Origin: Pandoraea aquatica
Lineage (GTDB): Bacteria; Pseudomonadota; Gammaproteobacteria; Burkholderiales; Burkholderiaceae
DNA length: 64,000 nt
Assembly: GCF_902459565.1 (NCBI RefSeq)
Contig: NZ_CABPSN010000004.1
Location: 310,001-374,000 of the forward strand
Direction: 5' to 3'
In this document: piece by piece, positions 50,706 to 59,733 of the stretch
Position numbering within the stretch: the first letter of the stretch is position 1
Layout: the number at the start of each line of letters is the position of its first letter
Translations under genes and position numbers: made by a program
Notes under the pieces: model-generated
The model's input: only the letters and a program-made list of their open reading frames with translations
What the model was told of the DNA's origin: nothing
The model's database searches: none

Positions 50706-51848
50706 ATGAAACGAATCGTCAGTAATTCCGTAGCTCGTCCCGTGCTGGCATGGGCCGCTATTGCCTCGTTGGCCCTCGTCGCTGGATGCAGCTCGCTGTC
50801 GAGCGCCTTGTCTTCGGACAAGGTCGACTACAAGAGCTCGAAGACCGGCCCCTCGCTCGACGTCCCGCCGGATCTGACGAACATTCAGGCCGCTGACCGT
50901 AAGTATGTGACGCCGGGCGGTACCGCCACGCTGTCGACCTACGAGACGCAGCAGAAGGTCGTTGCCGCCAATCCGACGGATACGGTGCTGCCGGACGTGC
51001 CGGGCATGAAGGTCGTGCGCGACGGCAACGAGCGTTGGCTCGTGATTCAGAAGCCGGCTGGCGAACTGTGGCCGACGCTGCGCGAGTTCTGGCAGGAAAA
51101 CGGCTTCGTGCTGACGATCGACTCGTCCGATACCGGTGTGATGGAAACCGATTGGGCGGAGAACCGCGCCAAGCTGAATCAGGACATCATCCGCGATCTG
51201 CTGGGCAAGGTGCTGGACGGTCTGTATTCGACGGGCGAACGCGATCGTTTCCGTACGCGCGTCGAACGTGATCCGAACGGCGGCACGGACATCTACATCA
51301 CGCATCGTCGCATGGTGGAAGTGTTCACGAACTCGCAGAAGGACACGACCAAGTGGGAGCCGGCACCGAATGATCCGGGTCTCGAAGCCATCATGCTCAC
51401 GAAGCTGATGCAACGCTTCGGTGCGCAGGCCGATCAGGCCAAGGCGCAAGTCGAAAGCGCGAAGGCGAGCGGTCCGACCAGCCAGGTCGTGAAGACGGCC
51501 GATGCTTCGTACCTCGACATCAACGAGCCGTTCGATCGCGCATGGCGTCGTGTCGGCGTGGCGCTCGACCGCGGTAACTTCACCGTGGACGATCGTGACC
51601 GCGCGAAGGGCCTGTACTTCGTGAGCTATGTCGATCCGGCATCGCTGGCGAAGGACAACGGCTTCTTCTACAGCCTGTTCCATGCGAAGGAAGTGCAGGA
51701 TCAGAAGAAGGCCAAGAAGTACAGCGTGAACGTGCAGGGTCGCGGCGATAGCCAGACTCGCGTGCAGGTGCTCGACGACAAGGGTAACGTCGACAACTCG
51801 CAGATCGCTCAGACGATCATCAGCGTGATCGGCAACCAGCTCCGTTAA
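50706..51848 (+). CDS. bamC: Outer-membrane assembly lipoprotein BamC
   Basis: BamC is an accessory lipoprotein of the beta-barrel assembly machine. The 380-residue protein has a signal with lipobox LVAGC (Cys about 28), an N-terminal extended segment (VDYKSSKTGPSLDVPPDLTN, the stretch that contacts BamD) and two helix-grip domains (for example GELWPTLREFWQENGF and EPFDRAWRRVGVALDRG). It follows dapA by about 50 bases, the classical pairing. An MBL-fold gene follows 8 bases downstream. Confidence 0.95.
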   Translation: MKRIVSNSVARPVLAWAAIASLALVAGCSSLSSALSSDKVDYKSSKTGPSLDVPPDLTNIQAADRKYVTPGGTATLSTYETQQKVVAANPTDTVLPDVPGMKVVRDGNERWLVIQKPAGELWPTLREFWQENGFVLTIDSSDTGVMETDWAENRAKLNQDIIRDLLGKVLDGLYSTGERDRFRTRVERDPNGGTDIYITHRRMVEVFTNSQKDTTKWEPAPNDPGLEAIMLTKLMQRFGAQADQAKAQVESAKASGPTSQVVKTADASYLDINEPFDRAWRRVGVALDRGNFTVDDRDRAKGLYFVSYVDPASLAKDNGFFYSLFHAKEVQDQKKAKKYSVNVQGRGDSQTRVQVLDDKGNVDNSQIAQTIISVIGNQLR

Positions 51849-51856
51849 GGCGGGGC

Positions 51857-52648
51857 GTGCGGTTCGCCAGTCTAGGCAGCGGCAGCGAAGGCAATGCCCT
51901 GCTGGTGGAGGCGTCGGAAGGTGCCTCCACGACACGCATTCTCCTCGATTGCGGTTTCTCGATGCGAGAGGTCGAGCGTCGCCTCACGGCACGCTCGATC
52001 GACGTGGCGTCGCTCGACGCCATCGTCATCACGCATGAACACGCCGACCACATCGGCAGTGCACTTTCCCTCACTCGCAAGTATCGAATCCCGCTCATTA
52101 TGAGTTGGGGAACGGGCCAGGCCGTCAAGGTCGCCACGACGCTCTCTGTCGAGGACAGCACCGCGCTCGTACGATGGTGTCGTTCCGACGAGCGGCTCAC
52201 GGTAGGTGGCCTGGAGCTGCATCCCTATACGGTGCCGCACGACGCGCGCGAGCCTTTGCAATTCGTGTTTTCCGATGGCGCACGCCGCTTGGGTGTGCTG
52301 ACCGATGCCGGGTGTCCGACGGCGCATGTCATCGCCACGCTGGGCGGTTGCGACGCGTTGGTGCTCGAATGCAATCACGATCGCGAGATGCTGGCCAATA
52401 GCAAGTATCCGCCGTCGCTTAAAGCGCGCATTGGCGGCACCTATGGCCATTTGGCGAACGATGCGGCTGCGGAGATTCTCGGGGCGATCGACCGTGCAAA
52501 ACTTCAGCGTGTGGTCTGTGCGCACTTGAGCGAGCAGAACAATACGCCGGAGCTCGCGATGGCGGCGATGACCGCTGTCATCGGCACGGAGGCGACGGAG
52601 ATCCTCGTGGCAACGCAGGCGGGGGGATTCGACTGGCTGATGTGCTAG
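51857..52648 (+). CDS. MBL-fold metallohydrolase (YycJ/WalJ-like)
   Basis: The 263-residue metallo-beta-lactamase-fold protein starts at GTG 51857 with MRFASLGSGSEGNALLVEA. The zinc motif ITHEHADHIGSA is followed by VGGLELHPYTVPHDAREP, RLGVLTDAG and LVLECNHD. Relatives of the YycJ/WalJ group are exo-DNase-like enzymes with roles in mutation avoidance or cell-wall coordination. It is the third gene of dapA-bamC, starting 8 bases after bamC. Confidence 0.92.
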   Translation: MRFASLGSGSEGNALLVEASEGASTTRILLDCGFSMREVERRLTARSIDVASLDAIVITHEHADHIGSALSLTRKYRIPLIMSWGTGQAVKVATTLSVEDSTALVRWCRSDERLTVGGLELHPYTVPHDAREPLQFVFSDGARRLGVLTDAGCPTAHVIATLGGCDALVLECNHDREMLANSKYPPSLKARIGGTYGHLANDAAAEILGAIDRAKLQRVVCAHLSEQNNTPELAMAAMTAVIGTEATEILVATQAGGFDWLMC

Positions 52649-52703
52649 CGAGGTGTCTCGCAGCGTGCGGATGTGAAGCGTATAGATGTAAAAAGTACAG
52701 ACG

Positions 52704-52735
52704 TAAAAAAGCCGGTCAGAAGACCGGCTTTTTTT
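52704..52735. terminator. Bidirectional terminator after the MBL gene
   Basis: A perfect stem AAAAAAGCCGGTC / GACCGGCTTTTTT with a AGAA loop lies between the plus-strand MBL gene and the minus-strand alanine-rich lipoprotein gene, with A and T tracts on both sides. Confidence 0.9.
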
Positions 52736-52762
52736 GCTCAACTGCCTTGCGGCAGTGAGAGC

Positions 52763-53020
52763 TTACTTGCTGGCAGCAGCGTCAGCAGCCGAAGCAACGG
52801 CGTCAGCAGCAGCACCAGCAGCCGAAGCGGCCGTGTCAGCAGCAGCACCAGCAGCCGAAGCAGCCGAGTCAGCAGCAGCGCCAGCAGCCGAAGCGGCGTC
52901 CGAAGCAGCCGTAGCAGCCGAAGCGGCAGCGTCAGCAGCCGGAGCAGCGGCTTCTTCCTTCTTGCCGCAGGCGGTCAGGGCGATAGCCAACAACGAAGCG
53001 ACGAGGAGAGACTTCTTCAT
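52763..53020 (-). CDS. Alanine-rich repeat lipoprotein
   Basis: The 85-residue product starts at ATG 53020 behind AAAGGAC and has a short signal with lipobox LTAC (Cys about residue 18), followed by GKKEEAAAP. The mature part is Ala, Ser, Gly and Asp only, in about three 11-residue units (ADTAASAAGAA type) that correspond to 33-bp DNA repeats. It probably forms an amphipathic helix anchored to the membrane, recalling Lpp-like or Ala-rich lipoproteins. Function is unknown. Repeat number may vary between strains. Confidence 0.82.
   Translation of the reverse strand: MKKSLLVASLLAIALTACGKKEEAAAPAADAAASAATAASDAASAAGAAADSAASAAGAAADTAASAAGAAADAVASAADAAASK
52802..52900. repeat. 33-bp in-frame tandem repeat in the lipoprotein gene
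   Basis: Units starting at 52802, 52835 and 52868 (GTCAGCAGCAGCACCAGCAG...) repeat every 33 bases with few changes. Each unit codes for 11 residues. Slippage would add or remove whole helical turns without a frameshift. Confidence 0.85.
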
Positions 53021-53199
53021 GATCACGTCCTTTTATGGTAGAAGACAAGCGAAGTGAATATTAGTTACGGTAATACGCTCTTGCCAGCGCAAAGCCGATT
53101 GCGAGACATTGGCAATTGAGGATTACCCTTGGTCATGCAAGCTGCTTGGCGAGAAATTATATTGGGTTTTCCCCAACGCGTCACGTCAATCTCGCGGTT

Positions 53200-54420
53200 T
53201 TACCCCGCTTTTTTCCTTACGGCGCGCAACTTTCGCACGCCTTTCGCGTCGGGTCCAAGCAGCAGCCATCCCGAAGCATACCAATCGTACAGAATTTCAA
53301 CGATTTCTTGGTCTTTTTGCTCGAAATTCGCACATTCCACTGCATTTAGCTCGCGCTGATCTGCAAGGGTTCGTAACGTAGAGCGCGCAGTGACAGGCAC
53401 TTCAAGTGGTTCGCCGTTGACGAAGTACCGGTTGCGTCGATACAACAATTGCGTCTTCGGCGAGAGCGTCAGGCCTCGTGCAGATACTTCGTGCACGAAA
53501 CGTGACGTCGAAAGCGGCTTCTCGGGCGGATCGAAAAACACGTGCGATTTCGGTTCGCTGAGCCAGCGACCCAGGAAATCTTCGACTTCCTTTTGGCCCC
53601 AGCGCACACGTTCGAGCTGCGAAATGAGCGTGTCGATCATCGCATCGGGCAGTGCCGCCGGATGTTTGACGGCGGGTTGCTTCGGATCTGCGTATCGCCC
53701 AGCGAAATGGCGTGCAAACGGCAGGTCGGCGGCATTTTCCGCGAGGTAATACAGGAAGTTCTGAAGCATTTCCTGTTCGAGCGGCGCGCGAAATCCGATG
53801 GAGTAAGTCATGCACTCGCCCTCGGCCACGCCGTCATGCGCGTAGCCCGGCGGCAGATACAGCATGTCGCCCGGTTCCAGCACCCATTCCTCTTCGGCTT
53901 CGAAGTTTTTCAGGATGCGCAGCGGCACGTCTTCCAGCCATGTCGTGTCGCGTTGCGGCCCGATGCGCCAGCGGCGCTTGCCGTGTGCTTGCAGCAGAAA
54001 CACGTCGTATGAATCGAGGTGCGGGCCGACGCCGCCGCCATCGGTGGCGTAGCTGATCATCACATCGTCGAGACGCGCGTCGGGAATGAAGCGAAACTGT
54101 TGCATCAGGGCGTCGACCGCGGGCGCGTGAAGATTCACGCCCTGTACGAGAAGCGTCCATTGCTTGCGCGTGAGCGGTGGCAGATCGTCGGCGTCGAACG
54201 GCCCGTGATCGAGTTGCCAGCGTTTGCGCGCGTGGGTGATCAGGCGGGATTCGACATCGTCCTGTGCCGCAAGGGCGAACAGTGCTTCACGCGAGAGCGG
54301 TGCGGAAAAACCCGGGATCGCCTGGCGGATAAGCAACGGGCGCTTGTGCCAGTAGCGCTTCATGAAAGCGTCGGGAGCGAGGCCGCCGAGCAACGGCAAT
54401 AGGGAGGGAGATGTCGTCAT
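53200..54420 (-). CDS. roxA: RoxA/YcfD-type JmjC ribosomal protein L16 arginine hydroxylase
   Basis: RoxA (YcfD) is an Fe(II)/2-oxoglutarate oxygenase that hydroxylates an arginine of ribosomal protein L16. The 406-residue protein has FMKRYWHKRPLLIRQAIP near the start and the metal motif in GPHLDSYDVFLLQAHGKRRW (His and Asp of HxD). The distal His is in LYLPPGYAHDGVAEG, and a C-terminal winged-helix part (about 300-400) follows. It starts at ATG 54420, divergent from the slyD-like gene. Confidence 0.9.
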   Translation of the reverse strand: MTTSPSLLPLLGGLAPDAFMKRYWHKRPLLIRQAIPGFSAPLSREALFALAAQDDVESRLITHARKRWQLDHGPFDADDLPPLTRKQWTLLVQGVNLHAPAVDALMQQFRFIPDARLDDVMISYATDGGGVGPHLDSYDVFLLQAHGKRRWRIGPQRDTTWLEDVPLRILKNFEAEEEWVLEPGDMLYLPPGYAHDGVAEGECMTYSIGFRAPLEQEMLQNFLYYLAENAADLPFARHFAGRYADPKQPAVKHPAALPDAMIDTLISQLERVRWGQKEVEDFLGRWLSEPKSHVFFDPPEKPLSTSRFVHEVSARGLTLSPKTQLLYRRNRYFVNGEPLEVPVTARSTLRTLADQRELNAVECANFEQKDQEIVEILYDWYASGWLLLGPDAKGVRKLRAVRKKAG

Positions 54421-54455
54421 GCGTAGGAGCCGGGCCGCTGTCATACGGCAGCGCG

Positions 54456-54461
54456 TATAAT
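54456..54461 (+). promoter_or_regulatory. Probable slyD -10 element
   Basis: A perfect TATAAT lies 24 bases before the slyD-like ATG at 54486. The -35 region (about 54433) is not well conserved. Confidence 0.45.
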
Positions 54462-54485
54462 GCGGGCTGTTTTTCGGAGAGTTTG

Positions 54486-55013
54486 ATGAAGATCGAAAAG
54501 AATACCGTCGTCTCGGTGACTTACAAGTTGTCGGACGCTCAGGGCAACCTGATCGAAGAAAGCGGCGCCGAGCCGATGGTCTATCTGCACGGCGGCTATG
54601 ATGGCACGTTCCCCAAGATCGAGGAAGCGCTCGATGGCCAGGACGTCGGCTTTGAAACCCAACTGCAACTGGAACCGACGGACGCCTTCGGCGACTACGA
54701 TTCCGAGCTGATCAAGATCGAAGAGCGCGGCCGTTTCCCGGAACCGCTCGAAGTCGGCATGCAGTTCGAAGGCACGCCGGAAGATGGCGACGAAGAGGCC
54801 GATACGCTGATCTACACGGTGACCGACGTTGCCGATGACAAGGTCGTGCTCGATGGCAACCACCCGCTCGCGGGCATGGCACTGCGCTTCGAACTGAAGG
54901 TGACGGACGTGCGTCAGGCCACCGAAGAGGAAATCGAGCACCAGCATGCGCATGGCGCATCGGGTCTCGAGATCGTCGACGAGGACGAAGACGACGCGCC
55001 CACGCTGCATTAA
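54486..55013 (+). CDS. SlyD-like FKBP-type peptidyl-prolyl isomerase
   Basis: The 175-residue protein has the SlyD/FkpB fold: an FKBP core with KNTVVSVTYKLSDAQGNLIEES and YLHGGYDGTFPKIEEALDG, an inserted IF chaperone domain and GNHPLAGMALRFELKV. It ends in an acidic, His-containing tail (EHQHAHGASGL, then EDEDDA), shorter than the metal-binding tail of E. coli SlyD. It should speed proline isomerisation and chaperone folding. Start at ATG 54486 follows GGAGAG. It diverges from roxA; a large hairpin lies downstream. Confidence 0.9.
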   Translation: MKIEKNTVVSVTYKLSDAQGNLIEESGAEPMVYLHGGYDGTFPKIEEALDGQDVGFETQLQLEPTDAFGDYDSELIKIEERGRFPEPLEVGMQFEGTPEDGDEEADTLIYTVTDVADDKVVLDGNHPLAGMALRFELKVTDVRQATEEEIEHQHAHGASGLEIVDEDEDDAPTLH

Positions 55014-55070
55014 TCGCGGTACCCGCCAAGCGTCCCCCGTGACGCGAAGCCCGCGAGCAGTATGAGCAAG

Positions 55071-55117
55071 AACGCCGGACAGGTGCATCGCGATATGCGA
55101 TGCGCCTGTCCGGCGTT
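55071..55117. terminator. Long hairpin between slyD-like gene and the convergent gene
   Basis: A 21-bp stem (AACGCCGGACAGGTGCATCG... at 55071-55091 with 55097-55117) with a single G-T mismatch and a 5-base loop is followed by TTTG. It lies between convergent genes and can work as a terminator or 3' RNA protection element. The stem is unusually long. Confidence 0.7.
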
Positions 55118-55207
55118 TGCATTTCCAGGATGTGTATCTGCGTAATGCGTGGGCGGGTGACGAGCGCCGAAGCGCAGGCCTGAGCCGAATCTACGACGTG
55201 AACTGCT

Positions 55208-56635
55208 TCAATTGCCGTGCGTCGTGCTGCGAGACGTGGCTTTCGGGAGCATTGCGGGGCCGATCGGCATGACACCCTCGTTCGGGTCAAGACTGATGGA
55301 CGTGTTGCTCGTCAGGCCAGAGGCCGGGTAGAGCGCCGAATAAGGCGCGGATGCGGGCGTTGCGGTGGACGTCGATGCAGGTGTCGCCGGCGGCGTGGCA
55401 TGGCCCGCAGGCGCAGTCCCGGGTGCCGCAGCCGGTGGAAACACGCTGCCTCCAGTCGTCGTTCGCCCCGCTTCCATCCCCGTTCCCGTCCCCAAGGCGG
55501 CGCTTTGTGCGGCTGTTGCACCGCTGCTGCGCTGACCGTTGGCCGTCGGCGCAGCCGTGCTGTTCGGTGGCAGGAGCGCGCTTTCGAAGCGGAATAGCTG
55601 GGACGTTCGAGGATCGACGTGCACGCGCACCCATCGATTGTTCGTAGGAGACCCGAAGGTGCTCAACTGCGTGAACGTCTTCACCGGTGCCCCATGGGCA
55701 TCACGCAAGGGTTGCGAGTGACGCATCGTCTTGCCGCTGTCGATCAGCAGAATCGGCCCTTTGAAACGCGCCGCCAGTCGTTGCAACTGCGTGCGGAAAT
55801 CCTTGTAGCCGTCCACGCCGCGACGTCCCGCGCGATCCGAGAAAATGCCGCCCAGTCCGCCGCTGCGCACCGACTCGAACTCCGGATCGGCCTGCGCGAT
55901 GACGACCATACCGAGCGCGCCCTTCTGCTGGGCGTAGACAAGTGCGTGTTGCAGCCAGACGCGTGTCGCGATCACCCGATCCTCGTACTCGCCATTCCGT
56001 CCGCCAGCCGAGCGATAGTTATTGTTATTGCCCGGAAGATTCACGCCGACGAAAACGACGCCGCGATAAAACCATCGCACGTTCTCGTGATACTGCCGAA
56101 AGCGTGCCATGTCGCTCTGTCGCGTGAGGTCGAACTGTGCGTAGCCGACAGGGCCGGGGCCCAGTAGCGCGTCGTCGTCGAAGGCGTGATCGCGCAGGAA
56201 GTCGAGCCGCTCCACCGGGTTGTAGCTGCCGTCCGTTGCACGTTCGCAATCGGCCCAGTCGTTCGCGCCGGGCACGTAGATCATCGGCTTGGGCGAACTG
56301 GCCAGCAGACTCAGGCGCTGCGTGACGAGGTCGTCGCGGCACGATTCCGAAACGCTTTTGAGATTGCCTGCGTGTACGACGAACGCCGCCGGGGTGTCGC
56401 CGATGCTTGCCAGCACGCTGCGCGTGACCGGCACCTCGGTGCTGTTGAACGGCGTATTGCCGAGCACTGCGAACTCGAAGGGCGGCGGCTTGGCCGGTGC
56501 CTTGGGTTGTGTCTTCGCCGCAGTCCGGGGCGACGCTTTCGCGCCACCCGCGGTCGCCATCGCCGATGTCGGGCCGATCGCCAGTGCAAGCGTCACGAGA
56601 CACGCGGCCAGCAGGCCGGTACAGGTGTCATGCAT
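55208..56635 (-). CDS. Secreted metallophosphoesterase-like protein lacking metal-binding Asp
   Basis: The roughly 475-residue protein has a signal peptide (CLVTLALAIGPTSAMA), a calcineurin-like fold (about 60-340) and a Pro/Ala/Thr/Ser-rich C-terminal tail. Related phosphoesterases have a GDxK step followed by GDNEWTDC. Here these read AGNLKS and PGANDWADCE, so two acidic ligands are Asn and Ala. The surrounding framework (GSYNPVERLDFLRDHAF) is conserved. It may be an inactive or altered binding protein. I took ATG 56635; an upstream ATG at 56662 is also in frame. It lies 49 bases after mutS in the minus direction. Confidence 0.72.
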   Translation of the reverse strand: MHDTCTGLLAACLVTLALAIGPTSAMATAGGAKASPRTAAKTQPKAPAKPPPFEFAVLGNTPFNSTEVPVTRSVLASIGDTPAAFVVHAGNLKSVSESCRDDLVTQRLSLLASSPKPMIYVPGANDWADCERATDGSYNPVERLDFLRDHAFDDDALLGPGPVGYAQFDLTRQSDMARFRQYHENVRWFYRGVVFVGVNLPGNNNNYRSAGGRNGEYEDRVIATRVWLQHALVYAQQKGALGMVVIAQADPEFESVRSGGLGGIFSDRAGRRGVDGYKDFRTQLQRLAARFKGPILLIDSGKTMRHSQPLRDAHGAPVKTFTQLSTFGSPTNNRWVRVHVDPRTSQLFRFESALLPPNSTAAPTANGQRSSGATAAQSAALGTGTGMEAGRTTTGGSVFPPAAAPGTAPAGHATPPATPASTSTATPASAPYSALYPASGLTSNTSISLDPNEGVMPIGPAMLPKATSRSTTHGN

Positions 56636-56684
56636 GACGTGTGGGCGACGAAGGTTCGACATATCGGCGAGTGCGGTCGTGGCG

Positions 56685-59399
56685 TCAGTCGTGCTTGCGG
56701 CCGCGCATCAGGCTTCGCAGTTCATACAGCAGATCGAGCGCGTCGCGCGGACGCAGATCGTCCGGATCGATTTCTGCCAGACGCGCCAGCGCCGCTTCCG
56801 ACGCAGGGTCGAGGGCGGGAACGTCGCGAGCACCCGCGCCGCTTGCAACGGGTGCGATAGCGTCGTCGTCCACATCCTCTTCGGCAGGCTCAACGGCCGC
56901 GCGCGGCGCAAACAAATCGAGCTGCGGCGCGGCGGGATCGAGCGCCTGCTGTTCGAGCAGCGCGAGATGCTTGCGTGCCGCGCGGATGACCGGCATCGGC
57001 ACGCCTGCGAGTTGCGCCACCTGCAAGCCGTAGCTCTGGCTCGCCGGGCCATCCTGTACCGCGTGCAGGAACACGATCCCTTCGCCGTGTTCTACCGCCG
57101 ACAGGTGGACGTTCGCGCATTGCGGGAACTCGTCGGGCAGTTGCGTCAGTTCGAAATAGTGCGTGGCGAAGAGCGTGTAGCAACGGTTATGGCCGAGCAG
57201 ATGACGGGCGATGGCCCAGGCGAGTGCGAGGCCGTCGAAGGTGGACGTTCCTCGCCCGATTTCATCCATCAGCACGAGACTCTGCTCGGTGGCCGTATGC
57301 AGAATCGCCGCCGATTCGGTCATCTCGACCATGAACGTCGAGCGCCCGCCGGCGAGGTCGTCCGATGCGCCGATGCGCGTGAAGATCGCGTCGAGCGGTC
57401 CGAGTCGCACCGCTTCGGCAGGCACATAGCAGCCGACATACGCCAGCAGCGCGATCAGTGCGGTCTGACGCATGAACGTCGACTTACCGCCCATGTTCGG
57501 GCCGGTGATCAGCAGCAGACGACGTGGATCGCCCAGCGAGCAATCGTTGGCGATGAAGCGCTCGACCTGTTGTTCGACGACGGGGTGTCGACCTTGACGA
57601 ATGTCGACCACACGATCCTGCACCAGTTCGGGCTTCACCCAACCGAGCGTCTCGGCGCGCTCCGCGAGCGACGCCAGCACATCGAGTTGCGCGAGCGCCT
57701 GCGCAATGCGCTTGAACTCGGTGATATGCGGCAGCAGCGATTGCAGCAGCGCGTCGTAGAGCATCTTCTCGCGCGCGAGCGAGCGCTCCTGCGCCGACAG
57801 TGCCTTGTCTTCAAACGTCTTCAGTTCCGGCGTGATGTAGCGCTCGGCGTTCTTGAGCGTCTGACGGCGGCGGTAGTCGTCGGGCACTTTGTCCGTCTGA
57901 CCGCGCGTGACTTCGATGTAGAAGCCGTGCACCTTGTTGAACTCGACGCGCAGATTGTTGATGCCGGTGCGCGCACGCTCGCGCGTTTCCAGATCGACGA
58001 GGAACTGACCGCAGTTCTCGGAAATGTCGCGCAGCTCGTCGAGATCGGCGTCGTGACCGCGCGCGATGACACCGCCGTCGCGCAGCATGGCCGCCGGCTC
58101 TTCGGCGACGGCGCTCGTGAGCAGCGCGAGCGCATCGTCCGGAATCGCGAGGTCTTCGTGCAGGATCGCCAGCAGCGGCGAGCGCGCTTCGACCGCGCGC
58201 AAAGTGGTGTGTAACTCGGGCAGGCGGCGCAGCGCATCGCGCAGGCTCGACAGATCGCGCGGACGCGCTGTCAGCAGTGCCAGACGTGCGGTAATCCGCT
58301 CGACGTCGGCGACGTGACGCAGTTCGCTATTGAGGGCGCGCCATGTGCCGGGGCCTTCGAGCAGCGTCGCAATGGCCAACTGGCGCGACTGCGGCACTTG
58401 CTGATCGCGCATCGGATGGTGCAGCCAGTGACGCATCAGGCGGCTGCCCATCGTCGTGCCGCAGGTATCGAGCAGCGAGAGCAGGGTGGGCGATTCGGTG
58501 CCGCGCAGTGTTTCCGTGAGTTCCAGATTGCGGCGCGTGGCAGCGTCGAGGCCAATATAGGCCGCTTCTCGCTCCACGTTCAGACTTTGCACATGTCGCA
58601 GCGACTGACCTTGCGTTGCGGCTGCGTATTGCAACAACGCGCCTGCGGCGCCCAGCGCCGGGTCGAGTCCGTCGCAACCGAACGCCGTCAGGCTGGCAAC
58701 GCCCAGTTGGTCGCGCAGTCGTTGCGTGCCGGCGGCGGTGTCGAAATGCCAGTCGGGCACGCGCGTCGTGGTGCCGAGCGAAAAGTTGCCGAAGGCTTCG
58801 ACGGCGCTATCGGGCACCAGCGTTTCCGCCGGACGGATGCGTTCGAGTTCGCGCGGCAGTTTGTCGGCAGCCACTTCCATCAGGCGCAGCTCGCCACTGG
58901 CCAGCGACAGCCACGCGAGACCGGCCATGCGAACGCTTGCGCGTCGCGCGGGCGGCATCTGCACGGCGAGCAGGTATTGATCGACCTTGTCGCTGAGCAG
59001 GGCGGCATCCGTGAGCGTGCCGGGGGTGACGATACGCACGACCTTGCGCTCGACCGGCCCCTTCGAGGTCGCGGGATCGCCGATCTGTTCGCAGATAGCG
59101 ACGGATTCGCCGAGCTTGACCAGCTTGCCGAGGTACTGCTCGACGGCGTGGTGCGGCACGCCGGCCATGCGGATCGGCTGGCCGCCGGATTGCCCGCGGG
59201 CGGTGAGCGTGAGGTCGAGCAGACGCGCGGCCTTGGCGGCGTCGTCGTGGAAGAGTTCGTAGAAATCGCCCATGCGGTAGAACACCAGCATGTTCGGATG
59301 CTCGGCCTTGATGCGCGTGTACTGCTGCATCATCGGCGTCATGGCGGGTGTCGCAGTGGCTGCGGCCGGTGCCGCGGGAGTCGCTTGGGTGCTCGTCAT
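56685..59399 (-). CDS. mutS: DNA mismatch repair ATPase MutS
   Basis: MutS finds mismatches and starts repair. The 904-residue protein has the mismatch-binding motif [18 protein letters not shown] (Phe-x-Glu at FYE), clamp and lever domains, and the ATPase with Walker [20 protein letters not shown], Walker [16 protein letters not shown] and [14 protein letters not shown] 59399 gives [14 protein letters not shown], with an Ala/Pro-rich N-terminal extension of about 25 residues before [16 protein letters not shown]. Its upstream neighbour is the divergent diguanylate cyclase. Confidence 0.97.
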   Translation of the reverse strand: MTSTQATPAAPAAATATPAMTPMMQQYTRIKAEHPNMLVFYRMGDFYELFHDDAAKAARLLDLTLTARGQSGGQPIRMAGVPHHAVEQYLGKLVKLGESVAICEQIGDPATSKGPVERKVVRIVTPGTLTDAALLSDKVDQYLLAVQMPPARRASVRMAGLAWLSLASGELRLMEVAADKLPRELERIRPAETLVPDSAVEAFGNFSLGTTTRVPDWHFDTAAGTQRLRDQLGVASLTAFGCDGLDPALGAAGALLQYAAATQGQSLRHVQSLNVEREAAYIGLDAATRRNLELTETLRGTESPTLLSLLDTCGTTMGSRLMRHWLHHPMRDQQVPQSRQLAIATLLEGPGTWRALNSELRHVADVERITARLALLTARPRDLSSLRDALRRLPELHTTLRAVEARSPLLAILHEDLAIPDDALALLTSAVAEEPAAMLRDGGVIARGHDADLDELRDISENCGQFLVDLETRERARTGINNLRVEFNKVHGFYIEVTRGQTDKVPDDYRRRQTLKNAERYITPELKTFEDKALSAQERSLAREKMLYDALLQSLLPHITEFKRIAQALAQLDVLASLAERAETLGWVKPELVQDRVVDIRQGRHPVVEQQVERFIANDCSLGDPRRLLLITGPNMGGKSTFMRQTALIALLAYVGCYVPAEAVRLGPLDAIFTRIGASDDLAGGRSTFMVEMTESAAILHTATEQSLVLMDEIGRGTSTFDGLALAWAIARHLLGHNRCYTLFATHYFELTQLPDEFPQCANVHLSAVEHGEGIVFLHAVQDGPASQSYGLQVAQLAGVPMPVIRAARKHLALLEQQALDPAAPQLDLFAPRAAVEPAEEDVDDDAIAPVASGAGARDVPALDPASEAALARLAEIDPDDLRPRDALDLLYELRSLMRGRKHD

Positions 59400-59733
59400 G
59401 AATGAATTCGGGTCGGGCAAGTCGGGTCACGATGCGCGCCGGCGGGGATTTCCGCCCGGCACTTCTCTCGGTGGATCGGCAGGTCAGACCTCGTCGGTTC
59501 TGCCGGCTTGCACCATCGTGGCGCGTTGGATGCGCAATTTTACGACGGGTTCGGGTTGCGCCGTTATCCATCTCCTATGGATGTCACTCATCGTTGCCAA
59601 TGAGGATGTCCCTTGCAGGCGTCAATCAGGCATCGAATATTTCTCAAGTTTCCCGAAAATGTGCCGTTTCGGGTGGTAATCTCTCGCAAAAATAAGCGAA
59701 AGCAAGACAAAAGCTACTCTCGTACGGGCCAGC

